Below are positions 1 to 9,480 of a stretch of DNA of 64,000 nucleotides, one piece after another. The translations under genes and the position numbers were made by a program. Each line of letters begins with the position of its first letter. Position 1 is the stretch's first letter. The stretch spans positions 111,805,529 through 111,869,528 of the forward strand of contig CM069432.1 of the NCBI GenBank assembly GCA_035610365.1, read 5' to 3'. Source of the DNA: Aquatica leii (taxonomy: Eukaryota > Arthropoda > Insecta > Coleoptera > Lampyridae). A model generated the notes under the pieces. That model searched no databases. It worked only from the letters and a program-made list of their open reading frames with translations, and was not told where the DNA came from.

Positions 1-261
1 GATATAGAAACCCATCCCCAAGAACTTCAAATGGAAATCATTGATTTGCAATGTAGCGATATTTTTAGAGAAAAATATCAAAACTCATCATTACTAGAAT
101 TTTATGACACTCACACAGTTTGTTCAGGTGCATAAACTTGCTCGTGGCTTTTTACCACTTTTAGAACGACGTACCTGTGCGAAAAAACATTTTCCAAAAT
201 GAAATACACAAAAAATGTTTACAGATCAAAGTTAACTGACGAGCATCTTAAGTCGCTTCTA
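1..261 (+). pseudogene. hAT transposase C-terminal relic
   Basis: Reading from base 1 gives a peptide beginning DIETHPQELQMEIIDLQC, then a stop and frame change near 135, then YLCEKTFSKMKYTKNVYRSK and LTDEHLKSLL. This is the conserved C-terminal block of hAT transposases of the GTF2IRD2/ZBED5-like clade (pattern ST-YLCE-FS-MK---K-RSRLTDEHL). The frame is broken and then interrupted at 261 by a LINE; it resumes at about 1523 with a short stretch beginning LITDTNKFNPQLQ. It is a dead fragment whose function would have been transposase dimerisation and catalysis of hAT cut-and-paste movement. Confidence 0.7.
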
Positions 262-1513
262 TTATTATTTATTGTTAATTGTTTGGCCATTTGGCCTTAC
301 AATGAGTTACGTTATAACTTTCTCTTATATAATAATATAATTTGTACAGAAATTTAAAAAAAAAACTAAAAACAAAAAACTTTCTCCCCTAAAATCTTCC
401 CATCACCATCTTACTATTCTAATACTTTAGATCCAACCCTCCCCTCTTATCCTTCTTTCCTTTACCGATTTCATCCAATCCAATCCTCCCCTCCTCCCCA
501 AGCAAAACCTTCCTCCCCTCATTTCTTCCCTTAGCTCAAGCCACACTCCTTACTCATGTGTTCTATGTCCTCCCATCCCTGCCCACATAGTCTACATCTC
601 CTCATTGCATCCTCCTTCCAATACTTATTTACGTTCTCTTCATTGCCGCATCTAAACCTGGCTATTAGTCGCTTTTCTCCTAAGTTTCTCCTCCCCATCA
701 GATACTTAGGAACCTCCCTGGATACTATTTTCCCGCATCTTACATTATACCTTCCTTCCCTTATCTTTCCTTCCCTCTCTTGCACCTGCGAATCTTTGTC
801 TCTTAGTACTATCTCCCCCGTATTTAACCTCCCTTCCACTCTCCTTCTTTCCACCTCTTCTCTTGCGAAACCTCCTCGTTGATAGTACAGTTTTCTTTCT
901 TCCTGCCCATATATGTTTTTACTATCCTTTACCGTCCTCCAGCAACATTGCAAAATTTTACATTCTCTCCTTTCCTTCATTTTTTCTTCATAACCCATCG
1001 CCCTTTTTCCTGCTTCTATTCTAATCTTCTTTAACTTCCCTTCCTCCTCTATTATGTACCCTGGCGTCTTCCTGTCTAAACCTATATCCATTTCCAATAT
1101 TTTATTTGTACCTTTTCCAATAGGTTCCACTCTTTCCAACCCCATACCTCCACCCCGTACATCATCACACTTTTAACCAACTTTTCAAACAGCCATCTTC
1201 TCTTTTCGATCTTCTTCCCAAATACTCTTTCCCCTAAACTCCATACCTGCCCTAATACCCCGTTACCCTTCTTTGCTAACTCCCTTATGTGCGCATCATC
1301 TTTATTATCATACCTTAGCCTATATCCCAAATAAGTCACTTCATTCACTGTCTCTATCCTTTGTTCTCCCCAACTTAACTCTTCTTTTTTCTTCCCTTCT
1401 TTCCCTTTTTGAAAAACTACCATCTTAGACTTTCTCACATTTAAACCCAAGTCTTTCCTTTCCAGATACCTCTTTATCGTATTTATCATACCTTTCATCT
1501 CCAACTCATTTTA
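262..1513 (-). mobile_element. 5'-truncated non-LTR retrotransposon (LINE) with target site duplication
   Basis: The 9-bp sequence TCGCTTCTA occurs at 253-261 and again at 1514-1522, exactly flanking the insert and splitting the hAT transposase frame, which reads on across the two copies. The element lies on the minus strand. Its 3' end is at the left, where the minus strand ends in an A-rich AATAAATAATAAT-type tail, as expected for target-primed reverse transcription. Only the last third of the reverse transcriptase ORF is present, so the copy is 5'-truncated. Confidence 0.75.
531..1504 (-). pseudogene. LINE ORF2 C-terminal part (reverse transcriptase thumb and zinc knuckle)
   Basis: Two overlapping minus-strand frames (1504-1082 and 1145-531) form one protein broken by a frameshift near 1100-1140. 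The first part carries LGLNVRKSKMVVF and VTYLGYRLRYDNK, typical of the region after the palm of LINE reverse transcriptases. The second ends in a cysteine-histidine motif C-x2-C-x7-H-x4-C (CRLCGQGWEDIEHMSKEC). The same architecture is known from LINEs abundant in insect genomes. The catalytic palm and the endonuclease are missing through 5' truncation, so the copy cannot move by itself. Confidence 0.75.
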
Positions 1514-1744
1514 TCGCTTCTAATAACTGACACAAATAAATTTAATCCACAACTGCAAACGATCGTCAGTAGAAAGTCACAGCTGCATCTCATTAACTAC
1601 TTATACGTACCTATACTAATTTAATGTTTAATAATTTAGTTTTGTGGATTATTATATTTTTAGTCTGTAAATAAAACATCTGATTATTATTTTGTATAAT
1701 TACTTTGATTTAATTTATCAAAATAAATTAAAGAGGGGGCCGGA

Positions 1745-1834
1745 TACCAGTCACGTCAGGCCCGCTATCGCGGGCCAGATTGGTGACGCTCGCGGGCCGG
1801 TGTTGGCCCGCGGGCCGTAGTTTGGAGACCCCTG
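1745..1834. repeat. Right terminal region of the hAT element (GC-rich)
   Basis: A strikingly GC-rich stretch in an AT-rich window, with repeated GGCCCGC / GCGGGCC words, ending in TTTGGAGACCCCTG. Read inward from 1834 it starts CAGGGGTCTCCAAAC, a form common at hAT termini. The bases after 1834 (CTGTAGGT) would be one copy of the 8-bp target duplication; the other copy is off-window. Confidence 0.6.
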
Positions 1835-2230
1835 CTGTAGGTAATACGTCAACCCACTTGTCTGTTTTGTAACACATAATCGTGCGCCATGTACATAAAA
1901 GATTGGTTAATTCTTTTAAAAGAGATGGCTCGAATTGTAGACCTTGATCGGTTGTAATAGTTTGAAGAGTACCAAAACGGGATATCCACATCTCATAAAA
2001 TGCAGTAGCTACCGATCCACTAGTGATTTCTGTTAGGGGTGCTGCTTTGGGCCACCTGTAAAAACAATCCAGCATAGTTAAACGTGACGGTGGTAACGGT
2101 CCGATGTTCTCTAGGTGTACCTGCTGAAAGTGTGGAACGAGAAAGTGACAAATATAATGCTTTATATGTCGTTGTACTTTAGACCGTTGACATGCATTGC
2201 AAGCTCGTATCCAGTCAGTGACCTTTTTTA
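1835..2230 (-). pseudogene. Ty3/gypsy integrase fragment
   Basis: On the minus strand from about 2230 an open frame reads through an integrase-like sequence: CNACQRSK (end of the HHCC zinc motif), then HLENIGPLPPSR, FYRWPKAAPL and WISRFGTLQTITTDQG (catalytic core containing the second Asp), then DKWVDVLPT. This order matches gypsy-type integrases. A segment between TTDQG...NLL and the DKWVDVLPT block is missing, and the frame is cut at 1835 by the hAT insertion. The remainder is probably left of the window. It is a fossil without a reverse transcriptase in view. Confidence 0.75.
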
Positions 2231-4274
2231 TTTCACTGTTTGCAAATACTTAAAGATTAACACAGAGAAATCGGATTTCGCTTTGAAGCTGTTTGTAGCA
2301 TATCTTAACCATAAATTGAATTGTCGGCGGAAAGAAAAAACTATTATCCTTTTTCTTAGTGGTAGAGCGTTTCCTGTAAATAAGCTTTAGCGGCAAATTG
2401 AATTTGTAATTTGTTGACTGCTACAGTGTAAACAAATTTGAAGTGTCTGTAACTATAACCTGTCTGTAGTTAAAACGCTAAACTACTAAAATAAAAATAA
2501 TAATTTACTACACCTAGTTTGAGTTTATTAAAACGGTAACTTTAACGAGCTAATGCTTTAAACAAATAGCAACACAACAAAAACAAAGCAAAGTTTGATT
2601 CTATTGTGACCGTTGTCACCATAAAGTTATGGAAAATTGTCAAAAAAAATTTATAATAAGCTAAAAAGGTTTAAAAGTTTTTCATGTTATCAGTAAAAAT
2701 AATTAAATTTGTGTTAAAAACATATTACACATTGGGTTTAGAAATAAACATTTTTAATTAATAACTAAATATTGTTTTACTTTATACAAATTAAAAAACA
2801 TAATGTAAAATATTTAATTATTACAAAATGTTTTATTAATAATATTTAACTGTTTAAAATAAATAAATAAAAAAAAATAAATAAATAAGAACGTTGCAAC
2901 TCTTGTCGAGACAGATTGAAGTTGCTATATGCATAATACTTTGCATTACCATATTTCCATATCTAATTACTTTACACCAGAATCTCTGGGTGCATAAATT
3001 TAGTTAATGGATGGAGACTGAATTTTAATAGTTTCTGTTTAAGTAAAATTTTGAAGCGTCTATGAATAATTGAATGTTTATACTCAAAATTAAGATTTGA
3101 TTTTGTTATTTAATATTTGCTTTTTTGGTTTCCGAGTTACTTTATGCAATATTACGTAAATAATATTTTCTTTAAACAAAGTTTAAACGTATTGTTAGGA
3201 AAATTAAGTTTGACGTTCACTAAATAAATAAAATTTTCGGCAACAGTTTTTTGAGTATTTGTAAATATCTACATTGTTTCTGTCTTAATGACGTTTTGTC
3301 CTAAAACAATCTGTAGGTTTTTTTAGTGTATCTGCTTTTATAACAGTATTAACACAAAGAACCAAATTTATATTCTGTACTTTCTGCAAATAGCAAATGG
3401 CCCCACTATAATTTCTATTTGCATATTTTGGAAGCTCATTTCAATCAAACTTGAACCTTTTGGCAAATTTAATTGAGATTCTTGGTGATCAAATACTTTT
3501 TTTTTGTTTTTTGTTGCACGCAATCAGCAAAACAGTAATTCCTTAAAACATCAAATAAATTGCAATAAATTTCGCGTTAAAATAAATTACCTTAGCTTAC
3601 GGCATCAAAACAGATATACGTACTCATTCTAACCCCTTTCATATTTAAAAGCTACTTATAGGCAGGTAATTTTTTATCATAGAATTAACTTTTGTATTAT
3701 TTTATCTAACCCTGTTTTTTTACTAATTTTACAAAACAGTTTACAAAATCTCCTAAAAACTATGCATTTTTAAGACATTTTTGAATATTGCATACAGTTA
3801 CGTTTTATAACATAATTGAATATGTATTTTAAAATATTAATATGCTTTTAAAAAAAAAATTATAATTTTTAGTAGCTTTACAATACAACACGTTATTATC
3901 CAAATGATTTTTCTTCTTCTTCTCATACCATAAATTTAAATAACTTCCTGTAGTTAGTTAACGATAAATAAGTAAATGATAATGATCAGATCTTTAGCTT
4001 TAAACCACTTTCTCACAGATTACAATGATTTTACAACGAAAAGAAGCATGCTATTTTGCAAATTTTGTAAAGTGCCGAAAATGTCGAAAACCAGTCCATA
4101 ACGTTCAGAATTTACTGAAGAATTAAATACAGCTTTTATTAGAGCCAACATGTCGTTAACAAAATTAAAATATAAAGTATTGTGTACGTTTTTGGTAAAG
4201 CTTATTCTACACTGGGTTTCAAATAAAATGCACCACATAGAAGCAGTAGACGTAGAGGGCTAAAACTGTTATAA
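2231..4274. other. AT-rich intergenic DNA without recognisable genes
   Basis: No coding frame here resembles a known protein. The stretch is very AT-rich and holds a short A/AAAT-rich low-complexity tract at about 2858-2890. Short frames at 2115-2390 and 4020-4238 look random. Confidence 0.5.
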
Positions 4275-4847
4275 AGTCCTCGCAATTTAACTTTCGATGC
4301 ACGTCATTAATGACGTAATATTCATACCACCCTATTTATAGCAAAAATTAAATAAATACCGAATTGTCTTATGCAATTTTTTTTGTCACGTTGTTGATGT
4401 GCTTACTACAGTTGCAGCGTTGTTGGCATCTGTCAAATTAAATTTGTGTTTTTTACGTCAAAGTGCTCATTGTTTTTTATAATTATTTTTGATACAAAAC
4501 TGTACTATTTTGAGCTTGAACGAGATAATGGTGGTCCATTGATATCAGTAAATGCTGTGCGAGAGGTACCCTTTTACATACTATTTAAATTCTGGTAATA
4601 CATACATATATTCTACAGTTATTTTTGTATGTACAGCGGTTGCTAAAAACGAGGTTCTTAGATCACCTCAAAACGTAAGCGTAGTACACCTGTTACGAAT
4701 GTAGAAACACTTAATAAAAACGTAATTCGCAATGTAATATTAAGAATGTACGAAAACAGTAAGTTTACGTGATAATACCGACAACATGGTTGAATAACTA
4801 CGTCACCGACGTTAATGACGTGCATCGAAAGTAAAATTGCGAGGACT
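4275..4847. mobile_element. MITE-like non-autonomous DNA element, ~573 bp
   Basis: The ends are inverted repeats. The left end reads AGTCCTCGCAATTTAACTTT and continues CGATGCACGTCATTAA; the reverse complement of the right end reads AGTCCTCGCAATTTTACTTT followed by the same CGATGCACGTCATTAA, so about 36 bp match with one mismatch. No transposase is encoded. Flanking bases are AT-rich (TTATAA on the left, ATATAT on the right), so a short target duplication cannot be resolved. The superfamily is not assigned. Confidence 0.65.
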
Positions 4848-4919
4848 ATATATGGAGAAATAAATGATTAAAATTTAGAATAAAAGTATTGATGTATTCA
4901 AAAATATATACGGTACCGT

Positions 4920-5238
4920 CGACGGTTTAAGACTCACCAAATCTTGGCTACCAGTATTATATCCTCTAAGACGAAGGATAAGGTCCATTAATCACGCTAA
5001 TCGTTATTGGTATAAATATCGTTATTTACACTTCTTCTTTCAGTGATATTTACCACTCTGAAGATGCAAACTGCAATGTCTTGCAAAACGTCAGTTTGTT
5101 TGGGTTCACAAACGACAATACTTACCGTAGGCCAAGTTCTACTTCTTGTTTTGGCTCTCAAGAAAAGAGTAGGACCAAGCCTAAGTCTGGGTGTTTAACT
5201 ACGACGCGGTCTAAGCCGAAACTTGCTTATAATCATAA
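4920..5238 (+). mobile_element. Penelope-like element, 3' fragment
   Basis: This segment matches the 3' part of the larger Penelope-like copy at 41.9-43.2 kb: the phrase GACGGTTTAAGACTCA...AAATCTTGGCTACCAGTATT (end of the ORF), a deletion, then the shared 3' region with a hammerhead-like motif and the tail GCGGTCTAAGCCGAA. Its hammerhead core is mutated: AAAACGTC at 5085-5092 in place of GAAACGTC. It abuts a Tc1-like fragment on the right. Confidence 0.7.
5048..5110 (+). ncRNA. Degenerate hammerhead ribozyme motif in Penelope-like fragment
   Basis: CTGAAGA at 5058-5064 is followed by a stem II region and AAAACGTC at 5085-5092. The invariant G12 (first base of GAAA) is A, and stem II is weakened (GCAAA against CTTGC), so self-cleavage is not expected. 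Three other copies in the window retain GAAACGTC. Confidence 0.5.
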
Positions 5239-5267
5239 ACATAACAACCGCGAAAGTTTAAGATTTT

Positions 5268-5600
5268 AAATTATGAGAGAGAGCAAATTATTGGTATGCA
5301 GAAAGTTGGGTTGGAATATTGTGAAATCGTCAGAAGATTAGGACGTACTTATTCAACAATATTAAGAACATGTTGAGGATGGCAGGAGGAATAGTTGCAA
5401 ACACGACGTAAAGGTACTGGACGACTAAGAGTTACACATAAAGAAGAAGATCGTCTATTAAGAAGAAGTGCCGTTCAAGACCCTTGGGAACCATTGCGTT
5501 CAGTTGGAATAAACTGGATACGAACAGTTGCTCGCAGAGTCTCTATGAGTACCTGCTACTTATCGTCAAATTCAAAAATATTTCTGACAAGTCTACTATA
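5268..5600 (+). pseudogene. Tc1/mariner-type transposase, N-terminal fragment
   Basis: The + strand encodes REQIIGMQKVGLEYCEIVRR and LGRTYSTILR, then after a stop and frame change LQTRRKGTGRLRVTHKEEDR and INWIRTVARRVS. This is the bipartite helix-turn-helix/paired-like DNA-binding region of Tc1-type transposases, including the GRPR-like AT-hook (here GTGRLR). The catalytic DDE domain is absent. In-frame stops and the abrupt end near 5600 show it is a relic joined to a Penelope-like fragment on its left. Confidence 0.7.
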
Positions 5601-6794
5601 AAGCAAAATTATGTTCCAAAACTATATAGCAAAACTTTATAAAAACTAAAATAATTGTGTATACCTAAACTAAATTTACCTGACTTAACTTTAGACAAAG
5701 TGTTTCTATATAGAATTTTTGACATAGAAGAAATATGCGTAGCAAATATTTATTTTAAAATTTTAGAAGTTGATGACAAAAAAAGATAACCGTATGTATT
5801 TAATTTGAAAGTATTAGATAAATTAAACTATAGTGCAATTGATGTCTTTTCAAATAATACTTTGTGTATTTTCTTATCGGAAGGTATTATATACGAAAAG
5901 ATTTACTAGTGTGTACTGCTCCACATATATGTATAAAAACTGTTGTTTTATAAAATGACACATAGTACGTATTTAGTACATAATTTGCAGCGCGTTGTAG
6001 AAGTAGTTGGGTTTACTTATATGTGTACTAACGTAAACAACTTGATAATATGTGTTAAAAAGGTGTTTCTGAAAAACGCAAATTGTTTTCAACTGCTTAA
6101 AAAGTCTGTCAAAAATGTAAAATATATTTGGTAAGTTGGGTAGCAGCAGCCATTATTACCCACAAAATTTTGAAACTATAAAAGAATTATCAATACATTT
6201 AATCTCAAAGAAACACAGATTATCAATTAAAGAAACAAAAAAAGTTTTTTTATAGGTATATAAAAAATGAATGTATGTATGCGTTGCATTCAATCGCAAT
6301 AAAACTTTTCTCTGTATGCTGGTTAAGGTTTGTAAGTTTGTCGTCACTCATGTGTATTTTTTGTGAATGATCAGGAATCTTCACGAGTGTACGCACAAAA
6401 ACCTCTTAAAGTATCATTGCGATAACAGACTTATGTAAATACCAGGTAAAACTACAATTTATAAATCTATCGATACTGTAATAAATGAAGACAAATCAGT
6501 GCTCATGCATTGGAAACCGATCTGACTTATTTGTATACCTACTAAGGAAGAAAACCAAAAACATTGCATATACAAAACAAACAGATTAAAACCTCAACAC
6601 TTTCTTTACATAGCTAATAGGAAATAAATAATAAATGTTCTAATAACACATATTTTAAATGTGTATTTCAATTGGTTCTAGTGCATAACTATCCGAAGTC
6701 TAAAATAATAACAAAAAACAAAATGTAATTTTTTAAATAAGCATAATTTAATTTTAAAAAAATTCAGTGTATTAATTTTAAGAGAAAAAGTATT
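5601..6794. other. AT-rich DNA without recognisable genes
   Basis: Short frames at 5943-6134 and 6156-6347 show no family resemblance and have no splice-site support. Nothing else is recognised here. Confidence 0.45.
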
Positions 6795-6818
6795 ATGGAT
6801 TTTTCTGCGTTGTTATAT
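6795..6818 (+). CDS. Candidate alternative first coding exon (MDFSALLY) of the muscle gene
   Basis: ATG at 6795 opens eight codons (MDFSALLY) and is followed directly by a strong donor, GTGAGT, at 6819. It ends in phase 0, which fits the phase-0 acceptor of the exon at 7912. The arrangement mirrors the better supported first exon at 14350 (MALILKLLK followed by GTAAGT). Support is only the start codon, donor and phase; eight codons are easily found by chance. Confidence 0.3.
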
Positions 6819-6929
6819 GTGAGTACATGTCAGAATAAAAACATTTGATTGGCTACAAACGATACACTTTAAACAACGCTTAATTTATTGTCACGATTAA
6901 GTTACTTGTCACTAGCATTTAAATTTATT

Positions 6930-7397
6930 TTTTGTGCTGCCAACATCGCAATCGTCAATATTCGTTCGTTAGTGTAGTTACGTAATGAACGAAAAAAGCT
7001 CTAGGGTGGCAAAATGAAAACTATTAATCCACATAAAATTAAATGTTCAAAGTCAATTAATATTTTAGAATTAGTATGCGACAGGTGGAAAAATCATTTT
7101 AAAAATCTTAAAATTCAGTTAAAATTGAAAAAAAACCATGTTAAAGTTAATGTCAAAGTTGACAGATTTAGTAATAAATGTAGTACCAACATTATATTTC
7201 TGTTAATTTTTTTTTATTTTTTCAAAAAAGAATGTAATTTTTTATAAAAGACAACACAAAAAATAATGTACATTACTCCCGTCGAAAGAATCATAACATA
7301 ACTCACTCACATGCAACGCTCGGCCGTGCGGCCTCGCGTCGCATTAACGTTCGTTATGCTATTTCTTACTTTCGACTCTTGTTACGTAAACTACTAT
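6930..7397 (+). repeat. ~450-bp interspersed repeat, copy A
   Basis: Begins near TGTGCTGCCAACATCGCAA, contains TAGTGTAGTTACGTAATGAA and AAAAAAGCTCTAGGGTGGCA, and ends near GTTACGTAAACTACTAT. The same order of words recurs at 28949-29388. A second partial unit follows directly (7398-7545). No inverted termini or coding frame were seen, so the class is unknown. Confidence 0.6.
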
Positions 7398-7545
7398 TTT
7401 GTGTTACCAACGTTGCAAACGTCAATATTTGTTCGTTAGTGTAGTTACGTAATGGGCAAAAAAAGCTCTAGGGTGGCAAGATAAAAACTAGAAATCTACA
7501 TAAAACTAAGTGTTCAAAGTCAATTATTATTACAAAACCGCGTAA
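7398..7545 (+). repeat. Same repeat, partial tandem copy B
   Basis: Starts TTTTGTGTTACCAACGTTGC and continues GCAAACGTCAATATTTGTTC, TAGTGTAGTTACGTAATGGG and AAAAAAGCTCTAGGGTGGCA, matching the first ~150 bp of copy A. It begins exactly where copy A ends, so the family can occur head to tail. Confidence 0.6.
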
Positions 7546-7911
7546 ATTTGGTTCGACACAATGCGATGCAGATACGCATTATACGGTTTTATTAATTTGT
7601 TTTATAAAAAAAAATTTCAATCATATTATATTAATTGTTTATTTTCTAATTATATATTTAGAAAAAAAATACGCGTTAATACAAATACTGTAGGTTTCAC
7701 AAAATATTCAGTGTAGCGTCTTACTGCTCAAATTAGTACCTATTCATTCTCTATTTAAAAGTAATTATAATTTTGTTACGCGTGGAAGCTACGGTTTGTG
7801 AAAATTATAAACATATTTACTAAATGCTTTAATAAAAACTAAGTTAAATTTTAAAATAGTCAGATTTAATTAAAAATATTAAAGGTTATTTAATTATTAT
7901 TAACTCTCTAG

Positions 7912-8109
7912 GTTCACGTTGTGCATACGTACGACCGAATTGTTCCTTATGTTGGGCACAAAAGGCTCACGGTGGTGAGTACACCACCTCAAATCTTCAG
8001 AGTTCGACCATCTGTGTTACTAAAAGAATTTGATCGCATTCAATATAAATATCGACCAGCAGTTTCCTACTCATATGTCAACAACTATTTAAACTCAGAT
8101 TCGGCAGTG
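7912..8109 (+). CDS. Candidate 66-codon alternative exon of the muscle gene
   Basis: The frame between acceptor TCTCTAG (ending 7911) and donor GTAAGA (8110) is open for exactly 66 codons in phase 0 at both ends. The peptide begins VHVVHTYDRIVPYVGHKRL, is basic and Tyr-rich, and ends SYSYVNNYLNSDSAV. The NNY-x-x-(D/S)S-like end resembles the ends of the two later exons (YQNYWYDT and WNNYWYDS) that feed the common core at 17728. I infer it is an alternative or cassette exon of the same gene, perhaps started by the MDFSALLY exon at 6795. It lies 6 kb upstream of the next supported exon, so membership of the gene is not proven. Confidence 0.5.
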
Positions 8110-9299
8110 GTAAGAAATGTGTGTTGCTTCAGCACAATTTAAAGCTTTGAGCATTCAATTAGCTTTTCATCTGCTTTCAGTGACAAAAATTATCTTATAC
8201 AGCTTAATGCATTACATAATATAAATAATAATAATAATTGAGCGTATTACATTTTCAGAGATTTCTCCAAATTACAGCAATTTACTTAATTTACTTATTT
8301 AGTTAGATTGAAACTATTTAAAGAGTTAATTTAGGCGGAAGAGATTTTTATCAACGACGCTTTTAGTTAGATTAAAAGCATAATTTGTATCAATTGTTTA
8401 AATTTATAAAATAGATACGTCACCAAGGTTACGTAATCTAGTGTAAGGTTATAAGAGTATTTGGCCGTTTTCCAAACTTTATTTTCTAAATATATAGAAT
8501 TTCAAAAATACGTAAGTTACAGTAGCAAACTCTAACAACTTGTTACTATAATATTCAGTTTTATGAATTCTTATTTACGTAAGTAAATTATACAAAAATC
8601 AATTTTAACCAGATGGAATAAACAAAATTTAGAAAAGTGTTTTATAATTATTACTAAAAAAATTTCAAAACTTAATATTTATATATATAATTTATTCAAG
8701 ATTTACTTTAATTTCATGTTTACTTTAAAATGTTCTCTATTTATTTAACAAAGAAACTTGAATTTGAACTTAGTTTACACTATGCAAATTAGAAGTATTT
8801 TAAGTACCGACAATCACTTTTACATGTATGCCCGGTTAGAAGCTTGCAACATTTTATTCTTAGAAATGACTTGTAGCTAAGCAATTTTAAAATTTTGTTT
8901 ATAATAATAAATACAAAAATTGTTTAATATCTAAACCATAAAAAAACATTAGTAAAAAATATTTATCATATATACATACATTTGATGTCTATTTTGATTT
9001 ATTTAAATTTAAAAAAATCATAGCCAAAATACTGTGTAGTCCTTGTAAAAACAAATAAATGTTTAGTATAGATAAAATGCAAACAAAAAAACTCATATAT
9101 GATTTTAATGAATTTGATTGTCTATGATCAACGGCTCAACTACTAAATCAATTAGATCTTCAAGATTACATATTATTTCAACACATTAGAAATCCATTTT
9201 TCTCAAATAACATTTATAACATTGTTTATAGCAGTTAAAAGTAATTTTTTAATGAATATTTTATATTATATACATATATTTATATTATATTTTATTCTT

Positions 9300-9480
9300 T
9301 ACTTTTTACTTGAGCCCAAATTAGTTCAACACTATTTAACTCACGGTAAGGAGGTAAATGTAAAATGATTTTATTTTTTATTTGTTTTGACTAGAGTTAA
9401 TAATTCTCATATTTTCTACAAAATTAATGTTTTTGTTTTCTAACCAATTTGGTACATGGACTGTTCTTGACAATAAAGAT
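9300..9480 (-). pseudogene. Decayed DDE (IS630/Tc1-like) transposase fragment
   Basis: On the minus strand, pieces in shifting frames read VKKTPSLLSRTVHVPNWLEN and LPPYRELNSVELIWAQVK. The second resembles the LPPYH-x-LNPIELIW block near the third catalytic acid of IS630/Tc1-type DDE_3 transposases common in insects. Many stops and indels are present. It is a fossil, identified from one motif. Confidence 0.4.

Larger units (their letters stand above)
1..1834 (+). mobile_element. hAT transposon, right part (left end outside the window), interrupted by a LINE
   Basis: The right part of a hAT element. Bases 1-261 and about 1523-1600 encode the C-terminal dimerisation region of a hAT transposase on the + strand. 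The element ends at 1834 with a GC-rich terminal repeat whose reverse complement begins CAGGGGTCTCCAAACTACGG, the style of hAT ends. Bases 262-1513 are a LINE inserted into the transposase reading frame. Bases just after the end (1835 onward) continue a gypsy integrase frame, so this hAT itself landed in a gypsy relic. The left end and its target duplication lie outside the window, so the 8-bp duplication cannot be verified. Confidence 0.7.

Noticed and set aside
556-882. + strand frame of 108 codons opposite the LINE
   Set aside because: Ser/Pro/Leu-rich antisense shadow of the LINE ORF.
5081-5269. 62-codon frame and its relatives at 29348-29617, 29809-30048 and 42976-43194
   Set aside because: These translate the Penelope-like 3' region; the shared sequence is better explained by conserved RNA (hammerhead) and repeat ancestry than by a protein.
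7014-7247. 77-codon + strand frame in the ~450-bp repeat
   Set aside because: Lys/Asn/Phe-rich translation of AT-rich repeat; copy C does not keep it open.
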